Positions 6,474-11,034 of a stretch of 11,034 nucleotides of DNA are shown in pieces. The stretch comes from Pseudomonadota bacterium. GTDB lineage: Bacteria > Pseudomonadota > Alphaproteobacteria > Rhizobiales > Xanthobacteraceae. Each line of letters opens with the position of its first letter. Position 1 is the first letter of the stretch. The position numbers and the translations under genes were made by a program. The notes below the pieces were generated by a model. It was not told the origin of the DNA, ran no database searches, and saw nothing but the letters and a program-made list of their open reading frames with translations. The DNA lies in the NCBI GenBank assembly GCA_023431725.1, contig JAEYVN010000117.1, positions 1-11,034 on the forward strand, read 5' to 3'.

Positions 6474-7775
6474 ATGTCGGCTACGTCCGCCGCAGGCGCC
6501 GAGCGCGCCAATCTGTTTTCCGCAACGCTGGCGGAAAGCGATCCCGAAATTGCGGCGGCGGTCCGGAGCGAACTCGGTCGACAGCGGGACGAAATCGAGC
6601 TGATTGCCTCGGAAAATATCGTCAGCCGCGCCGTGCTGGAGGCACAGGGCTCGGTTCTGACCAACAAATATGCCGAAGGCTATCCCGGCAGGCGCTATTA
6701 TGGCGGCTGCCAATTTGTTGATATTGCTGAGCAATTGGCGATCGACCGGGTGACCAAGCTGTTCGGCTGCAAGTTCGCCAATGTGCAGCCCCATTCCGGC
6801 GCCTCGGCCAATGCATCGGTGTTCTTTGCGCTGATGAACCCCGGCGACACCTTCCTCGGCCTCAATCTGGCGGCCGGCGGGCATCTGACCCACGGCATGA
6901 AAATCAACATGTCTGGCAAGTGGTTCAACGCCGTGGCCTACAATGTGCGCCCGGATGACCACCAGATCGACCTCGTAGAAGTGCGCAAGCTCGCGCAGGA
7001 GCATAAGCCGAAGATCATCATCGCCGGCGGTTCGGCGTATCCTCGGGTCATCGACTTCAAGGGCTTCCGGGAGATCGCCGATGAGGTGGGTGCATACCTC
7101 TTCGTCGACATGGCGCACTTTGCCGGGCTGGTCGCCGGCGGGGCACATCCGTCACCATTCCCGCACGCCCATGTGGTCACCACCACCACCCACAAGACGC
7201 TGCGCGGCCCGCGCGGCGGCGTGGTGCTGACCAATGACGAAGAGATCGCCAAGAAGATCAACTCGGCGGTCTTCCCCGGCCTGCAGGGCGGCCCGCTGAT
7301 GCATGTGATCGCCGCCAAGGCCGTGGCCTTCGGCGAGGCGCTGCGGCCGTCCTTCAAGACTTACGCGAAGAACATCATCGACAATGCGAAGGTGTTGTCG
7401 GACACGTTGAAATCGGCCGGCTACGACATTACGTCCGGCGGCACCGATACGCATCTGATGCTGGTGGATCTGCGGCCGAAGCGGTTGACCGGAAAGGTCT
7501 CCGAAGTGGCTCTCGGGCGCGCGCATATCACCTGCAACAAGAACGGCATTCCCTACGACCCGGAAAAGCCGACCATCACGTCGGGTATCCGTCTTGGTAC
7601 GCCGGCCGGCACGACGCGCGGTTTCGGCGTCGTGGAGTTCAAGCAGATCGGCGAAATGATCGCCGAAGTCCTTGATGTCCTGTCGCAGAAGCAGACGGAT
7701 GAGGATTCGCTTGTGGAAGGCGCGGTGCGTGAGAAGGTAAAAGCACTGGTTGGGCGATTCCCGATCTATCAGTGA
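6474..7775 (+). CDS. glyA: Serine hydroxymethyltransferase
   Basis: PLP enzyme interconverting L-serine plus tetrahydrofolate with glycine plus 5,10-methylenetetrahydrofolate, the main source of one-carbon units. It has 433 residues, of usual length for alphaproteobacteria. The PLP lysine is K241 in [17 protein letters not shown]212 and H215 lie in the cofactor site VDMAHFAGL. The N-terminal substrate segment [11 protein letters not shown] is at 41-51, [16 protein letters not shown] at 63-78, and the tail contains [21 protein letters not shown] at 6462-6466, seven bases before the ATG, fixes the start. Composition in the middle (about 6700-7350) is markedly C-rich at third positions, as expected for a highly expressed gene. 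nrdR follows after 113 bases containing two hairpins; this order is common in Rhizobiales and links folate, deoxynucleotide and flavin supply. No glycine or tetrahydrofolate riboswitch was seen upstream. Confidence 0.98.
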   Translation: MSATSAAGAERANLFSATLAESDPEIAAAVRSELGRQRDEIELIASENIVSRAVLEAQGSVLTNKYAEGYPGRRYYGGCQFVDIAEQLAIDRVTKLFGCKFANVQPHSGASANASVFFALMNPGDTFLGLNLAAGGHLTHGMKINMSGKWFNAVAYNVRPDDHQIDLVEVRKLAQEHKPKIIIAGGSAYPRVIDFKGFREIADEVGAYLFVDMAHFAGLVAGGAHPSPFPHAHVVTTTTHKTLRGPRGGVVLTNDEEIAKKINSAVFPGLQGGPLMHVIAAKAVAFGEALRPSFKTYAKNIIDNAKVLSDTLKSAGYDITSGGTDTHLMLVDLRPKRLTGKVSEVALGRAHITCNKNGIPYDPEKPTITSGIRLGTPAGTTRGFGVVEFKQIGEMIAEVLDVLSQKQTDEDSLVEGAVREKVKALVGRFPIYQ

Positions 7776-7784
7776 GGCTGTCAT

Positions 7785-7819
7785 CGCCGGATGGGTCGCC
7801 CACAGGGCGATCTCCGGCG
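7785..7819 (+). promoter_or_regulatory. Two-tier stem-loop after glyA
   Basis: CGCCGGA (7785-7791) pairs with TCCGGCG (7813-7819). Inside, TCGCCC (7796-7801) pairs with GGGCGA (7805-7810) around a three-base loop, with a 4x2 internal bulge between the tiers. No T-run follows, so it is not a classical terminator. It may protect the glyA 3' end or pause RNA polymerase before nrdR. Confidence 0.45.
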
Positions 7820-7842
7820 CTCATCTCTGGTAGGATGAGGGA

Positions 7843-7865
7843 ATGGCCGGGGCACACCCGGTCAT
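7843..7865 (+). promoter_or_regulatory. Hairpin just before the nrdR ribosome binding site
   Basis: ATGGCCGGG (7843-7851) pairs with CCCGGTCAT (7857-7865) over nine positions with one G-U, around the loop GCACA. It ends five bases before AGGTGAGG (7871-7878), the likely nrdR ribosome binding site. Confidence 0.45.
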
Positions 7866-7888
7866 GACAGAGGTGAGGCGAAACAGAC

Positions 7889-8377
7889 ATGCGCTGTCCA
7901 AGTTGCAGCAGTCTCGATACGCAAGTGAAGGATTCACGCCCGACCGAGGATTCGAGCGCGATCCGACGCCGGCGTGTCTGCCTCACTTGCCAGTTTCGCT
8001 TCACCACGTTCGAGCGCGTCCAGTTGCGCGAACTGGTGGTGATCAAGCGCAACGGACGCCGGGTGCCGTTCGATCGCGACAAGCTGATGCGCTCGCTTCA
8101 GATCGCCTTGCGCAAGCGCAACGTCGAGCCGGAGCGGCTTGAACAATTCGTCTCACGGATCGTGCGTGAACTGGAAAGCCTCGGCGAAAGCGAGATCACG
8201 ACCGACACCATCGGCGAAAACATCATGACGCATCTGCGCGAGCTCGACGACATCGCCTATGTGCGTTTTGCTTCGGTCTATAAGAACTTCCGCGAAGCCA
8301 AGGACTTCGAGGATGCGCTCAAGCAATTGTCGACTGAAGACGAGGATCTGAAGGCGGCGGTGCCGCAGCGCAAGTGA
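7889..8377 (+). CDS. nrdR: Transcriptional repressor NrdR
   Basis: A 162-residue ATP/dATP-sensing repressor of ribonucleotide reductase genes. The N-terminal zinc ribbon is complete: C3-x2-C6 and C31-x2-C34 within [18 protein letters not shown] and [16 protein letters not shown]. The ATP-cone follows at about 49-139 ([21 protein letters not shown] ... [13 protein letters not shown]). The last 20 residues form an acidic tail ending in a basic tip. The ATG at 7889 has AGGTGAGG upstream with a ten-base spacer, slightly long. The gene sits between glyA and ribD, and its stop overlaps the ribD GTG. NrdR being encoded beside ribD and nusB is a widely conserved arrangement. No NrdR-box pair was seen in this window, so its targets lie elsewhere. 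Confidence 0.98.
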   Translation: MRCPSCSSLDTQVKDSRPTEDSSAIRRRRVCLTCQFRFTTFERVQLRELVVIKRNGRRVPFDRDKLMRSLQIALRKRNVEPERLEQFVSRIVRELESLGESEITTDTIGENIMTHLRELDDIAYVRFASVYKNFREAKDFEDALKQLSTEDEDLKAAVPQRK

Positions 8378-9507
8378 AAGCTGCGGCCTACGATATTGCC
8401 TCGGTGTCTCGCGCCGACGATCGTCGCTTCATGCGGCTTGCCCTGACGCTCGGGCGCCGCGGTCTCGGAAATACCTGGCCAAATCCTGCTGTGGGAGCGG
8501 TCATCGTCAAGGACGGCATCGTCATCGGCCGTGGCTGGACTCAGCCGGGGGGACGGCCGCACGCCGAAACACAGGCGATCCTGCAGGCTGGTGAGGCGGC
8601 GAAAGACGCAACGCTCTACGCCACGCTGGAGCCTTGCTCGCATCACGGCAAAACGCCGCCTTGTGCCGCTGCGATCATCGCTGCGGGTCTTGCGCGGGTC
8701 GTCTCGGCGATCGAGGATCCCAATCCACAGGTGGCCGGTCGCGGTCACGCCATGCTTTGTGACGCCGGCATCGCGGTGACAATTGGTGTTTGGGCTGTCG
8801 AAGCCCAACGGGCACATGCCGGGCATATTCGCCGCATCGTTGATGGCCGTCCGCATGTCACGTTGAAGTTTGCGGTGTCTGCCGATGGCAAGGCTGCATT
8901 GGCCGGCCGGAGGCCCATCCAGATTACGGGAGAAGACACGCGCGCCCGCGTGCACCTGATGCGCGCGATGCATGATGCGATCCTTGTCGGCATCGGCACC
9001 GTGCTGGCGGATGATTCCGAATTGACCTGTCGTTTGCCGGGCATGCTGGCGCAATCACCTGTGCGGATCGTCCTCGATCAAGCGTTGCGAACGCCGATCT
9101 CATCCAAGCTGGTCCGCACCGCGCGTGATGTCCCGGTCTGGGTCTTTTGTGGCCTGGACGCGCCATTGGATCGCGAGACTGCGCTGACCCAACACGGCGT
9201 GCAGGTTCAGCGCGTCCGAGTTGAGCAGGGCGGCACGCTCGATTTGTCTCATGTCCTGCAGTCTCTTGCGAACAAGGGCATCACACGTCTGATGGTGGAG
9301 GGAGGTCCGCGCGTGGCGGCGTCCTTCATCAAGGCGAACCTTGTGGATGAGGCCGTGCTGCTTCGTGGTCCGATCACCATTGGCATGGATGGCATCGATC
9401 CGCTCGATGGTCTTTCGCTTGACGCGCTGACGTCTTCGGCCCATCTGCGTCTGTCACACACCGCGACCGTCGGTGCGGATATCCTGAATTTCTACGAGCA
9501 AAGCTAA
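8374..9507 (+). CDS. ribD: Bifunctional riboflavin deaminase/reductase RibD
   Basis: Carries out two consecutive steps of riboflavin synthesis: deamination of 2,5-diamino-6-ribosylamino-4(3H)-pyrimidinone 5'-phosphate, then NADPH reduction of the ribosyl side chain. It has 377 residues, normal for the fused enzyme. The deaminase domain (about 16-150) has the zinc site H63-A-E65 in RPHAETQA, and C88 and C97 in [30 protein letters not shown] is at 35-45. The reductase domain runs from about 159 to 375, with [15 protein letters not shown] at 159-173, [31 protein letters not shown] at 184-214, and [13 protein letters not shown] at 306-318. The start is GTG at 8374, overlapping the nrdR stop in GTGA, so translation is probably coupled; no separate Shine-Dalgarno is obvious. 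The TAA stop shares one base with the ribE ATG. Confidence 0.97.
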   Translation: MKAAAYDIASVSRADDRRFMRLALTLGRRGLGNTWPNPAVGAVIVKDGIVIGRGWTQPGGRPHAETQAILQAGEAAKDATLYATLEPCSHHGKTPPCAAAIIAAGLARVVSAIEDPNPQVAGRGHAMLCDAGIAVTIGVWAVEAQRAHAGHIRRIVDGRPHVTLKFAVSADGKAALAGRRPIQITGEDTRARVHLMRAMHDAILVGIGTVLADDSELTCRLPGMLAQSPVRIVLDQALRTPISSKLVRTARDVPVWVFCGLDAPLDRETALTQHGVQVQRVRVEQGGTLDLSHVLQSLANKGITRLMVEGGPRVAASFIKANLVDEAVLLRGPITIGMDGIDPLDGLSLDALTSSAHLRLSHTATVGADILNFYEQS

Positions 9508-10112
9508 TGTTCACTGGCATCGTCACCGATATCGGCGAGATTACGGAGGTTCGCGACCTTGCCGGCGATCTGCGCCGCTTTGTCATCGCCTGCAGCTACG
9601 ACCGCGATGGCATCGCGCTGGGTGCATCGATCGCATGTTCCGGCGTCTGCCTGACAGTGGTCGAGACAGGCCTGACCGGCGAGCGTACCTGGTTCGCGGT
9701 GGATGCGGCAGCTGAAACCATTTCGTTAACCAGCGTCCGTTCCTGGCAGGCGGGAACCAGGATCAATCTCGAGCGCTCTCTGAAAATTGGTGATGAGCTG
9801 GGCGGTCATCTGGTGAGTGGCCATGTGGATGGATTGGCGACGGTACTGGAGCGCCAAGACCTGACCGATCAGGCACGCTTCCGACTCTCGGCTCCCAACG
9901 AGTTGTCACGGTTCATCGCCAAGAAGGGCTCCGTGGCTCTGGATGGCGTATCGCTGACGGTCAACGAGGTCGATGGCCACGAGTTCTCTGTGCTTGTGAT
10001 CCCGCACACGTTGCAGGTCACGACCATTGGCAGCTGGCAAAAAGATGTGTCGATCAACCTTGAGATCGACGTGATGGCGCGCTATGCGGCGCGCCTGATG
10101 GAAACGCGCTGA
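9507..10112 (+). CDS. ribE: Riboflavin synthase (alpha chain)
   Basis: Dismutates two molecules of 6,7-dimethyl-8-ribityllumazine to riboflavin and the pyrimidinedione precursor. It has 201 residues with two tandem lumazine-binding barrels. The first starts with the invariant MFTGIV and holds CSGVCLTV at 44-51. The second (from about 98) holds GGHLVSGHVDG at 99-109, LDGVSLTVN at 145-153 and IPHT at 165-168. The last 15 residues form the trimerisation helix (VMARYAARLMETR). The ATG overlaps the ribD stop (TAATG). This gene is called ribE in rhizobial nomenclature and ribC in E. coli. The next gene, ribH, makes its substrate. Confidence 0.98.
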   Translation: MFTGIVTDIGEITEVRDLAGDLRRFVIACSYDRDGIALGASIACSGVCLTVVETGLTGERTWFAVDAAAETISLTSVRSWQAGTRINLERSLKIGDELGGHLVSGHVDGLATVLERQDLTDQARFRLSAPNELSRFIAKKGSVALDGVSLTVNEVDGHEFSVLVIPHTLQVTTIGSWQKDVSINLEIDVMARYAARLMETR

Positions 10113-10166
10113 CATCGATCTTGCGGCCGGTCGCAGCGTGTAGTTAGTCACTCGAACGGATGATGA

Positions 10167-10185
10167 GGCGCCCGATGGTTGCGCC
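10167..10185 (+). promoter_or_regulatory. Hairpin abutting the ribH ribosome binding site
   Basis: GGCGC (10167-10171) and GCGCC (10181-10185) pair around a nine-base loop. The stem ends one base before GGAG (10187-10190), so a folded leader could affect ribosome loading on ribH. It is too small to be an FMN riboswitch. Confidence 0.35.
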
Positions 10186-10186
10186 C

Positions 10187-10190
10187 GGAG
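10187..10190 (+). promoter_or_regulatory. Ribosome binding site deciding the ribH start
   Basis: GGAG lies six bases before the ATG at 10197. It argues against the longer reading from TTG at 10179. Confidence 0.65.
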
Positions 10191-10196
10191 ATTGCA

Positions 10197-10697
10197 ATGG
10201 CAGGACCACGGCAGGCGAAATCGGATACGCCGAGCGCAAGTCTCAAGCGCGTGCGAATTTTGATCGTTGAAGCGCGCTATTACGAGGATATTGCCGACGA
10301 GTTGCTGGCTGGCGTGGTCGGCGCATTGGATGAAGCCGGCGCGACCCACGATTGCATCACCGTTCCCGGTGCGCTGGAGATTCCGACGGCGTTGGCGATT
10401 GGGCTGGATGCCGCCGCAGAGCGTAAGGAGCCGTATGACGGGGCGGTCGCACTCGGTTGCGTCATTCGTGGCGATACCCTTCATTTCGAGATCGTCTCCG
10501 AGCAATCCGCTCGCGGTCTCATGGATGTATCGATCGCGCGCAAACTTCCGATCGGCAATGGTATCCTGACGGTCGATACCGAAGGTCAGGCTTGGGCGCG
10601 GGCCCGGATCAGCGAAGGCAACAAGGGCGGCGAATCCGCCCGAGCCGCGCTGACACTCATCGACATCAAACGCAGCCTGACGAAAGCGAAACGATGA
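10197..10697 (+). CDS. ribH: 6,7-dimethyl-8-ribityllumazine synthase
   Basis: Condenses 5-amino-6-ribitylaminouracil with 3,4-dihydroxy-2-butanone 4-phosphate to the lumazine that riboflavin synthase consumes. It has 166 residues from the ATG supported by GGAG. After a polar, non-conserved N-terminus (1-18) come [12 protein letters not shown] (21-32, with the aromatic residues that stack on the pyrimidine), VPGALEIP (56-63), [16 protein letters not shown] (85-100) with the catalytic histidine H96, and [15 protein letters not shown] (138-152), the phosphate-contact region. The 84 bases after ribE hold only a small hairpin. The gene for its second substrate (ribB or ribBA) is not in this window. 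The stop overlaps the nusB start in ATGA. Confidence 0.96.
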   Translation: MAGPRQAKSDTPSASLKRVRILIVEARYYEDIADELLAGVVGALDEAGATHDCITVPGALEIPTALAIGLDAAAERKEPYDGAVALGCVIRGDTLHFEIVSEQSARGLMDVSIARKLPIGNGILTVDTEGQAWARARISEGNKGGESARAALTLIDIKRSLTKAKR

Positions 10698-11034
10698 ACG
10701 GCGCGGACAAGGGTGAGCGTTCGGCTGAGCGCCAGAACACACCGAAGGAAGACCGCAAGGCCAATCGGCGTGGTGCGGCGCGCTTGGCTGCCGTGCAGGC
10801 GCTGTATCAGATGGATATCGCCGGCACGGACCTGAACGACATCCTGGCAGAATTCGAGAGCCATTGGCTTGGGAACGAGGTCGAAGGCGACAAGTATCTG
10901 CCGGCCGAAGCCGCCTTCTTTCGCGATATCGTCCGCGGTGTGGTCGCCGAGCAGCGCCAGCTGGATCCGGCCATCGATCAGGCGCTGAGCAGGGGCTGGC
11001 CGCTGAAGCGCGTCGAGGCGCTGGTGCGGGCGGT
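10694..11034 (+). CDS. nusB: Transcription antitermination factor NusB, 3'-truncated by window edge
   Basis: RNA-binding protein that, with NusE (ribosomal S10), binds boxA in rRNA leaders and supports antitermination and rRNA processing. The ATG overlaps the ribH stop (ATGA), so the two are probably translationally coupled. Only the first 113 codons are present and the frame is open to the edge; about 40-60 residues should be missing compared with usual NusB length. The basic, polar N-terminus (1-26) is longer than in E. coli and typical of rhizobial NusB. The fold begins at [20 protein letters not shown] (25-44), the arginine-rich first helix that contacts RNA. Then come [24 protein letters not shown] and [13 protein letters not shown], where the window stops. 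ribH-nusB adjacency is widespread in bacteria. Confidence 0.94.
   Translation, partial: MNGADKGERSAERQNTPKEDRKANRRGAARLAAVQALYQMDIAGTDLNDILAEFESHWLGNEVEGDKYLPAEAAFFRDIVRGVVAEQRQLDPAIDQALSRGWPLKRVEALVRA

Noticed and set aside
8278..9054. 258-residue leftward open frame opposite ribD, and a similar 278-residue frame at 9906-10742 opposite ribE, ribH and the nusB start
   Set aside because: Both cross gene boundaries antisense to well-identified enzymes and have no family features.
10113..10196. FMN riboswitch before ribH
   Set aside because: At 84 bases, without the conserved multi-helix junction sequences, it does not fit.

Overview
This window looks like chromosomal, housekeeping DNA from an alphaproteobacterium of the order Hyphomicrobiales (Rhizobiales), most likely the Bradyrhizobium/Rhodopseudomonas/Afipia/Nitrobacter family. 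The reasons are the block glyA-nrdR-ribD-ribE-ribH-nusB, an LdtR-type MarR regulator, the Rhizobiales-restricted families DUF6163 and DUF6898 (recognised from memory, not searched), a porphobilinogen synthase with an aspartate-type instead of cysteine-type metal site, and a GC-rich third codon position. The genus is inference. No insertion sequence, prophage, CRISPR array, tRNA or rRNA was seen.

Layout. Positions 1-1163 (+) hold the 3' part of a threonine ammonia-lyase (ilvA) cut by the window edge. It converges on hemB (1174-2238, -) with only 10 bases between the two stop codons. Divergent from hemB lies a tight three-gene unit (2429-4881, +): a 3-hydroxyisobutyryl-CoA hydrolase, a small four-helix membrane protein overlapping it by four bases, and 3-hydroxyisobutyrate dehydrogenase (mmsB). 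The two enzymes catalyse consecutive steps of valine breakdown, which makes the unknown membrane protein between them the most interesting gene here.

The centre (4882-6189) is regulatory in character: a 457-base AT-richer gap with several dyads and repeats, then ldtR, then a 335-base stretch with stacked stem-loops ending in a very strong rho-independent terminator (5971-6011). A 63-residue DUF6898 protein follows.

The right side (6474-11034, +) is a long unit: glyA (one-carbon metabolism), nrdR (repressor of ribonucleotide reductase genes), ribD, ribE and ribH (riboflavin synthesis) and the start of nusB (antitermination factor, cut by the window edge). Stop and start codons overlap at nrdR/ribD, ribD/ribE and ribH/nusB. 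Hairpins lie before nrdR and directly against the ribH ribosome binding site, where expression could be tuned within the operon.

I do not see a new multi-gene system. The real unknowns are the DUF6163 and DUF6898 proteins, the long regulatory region of ldtR, the structured ldtR 3' region, and several palindromes between genes.
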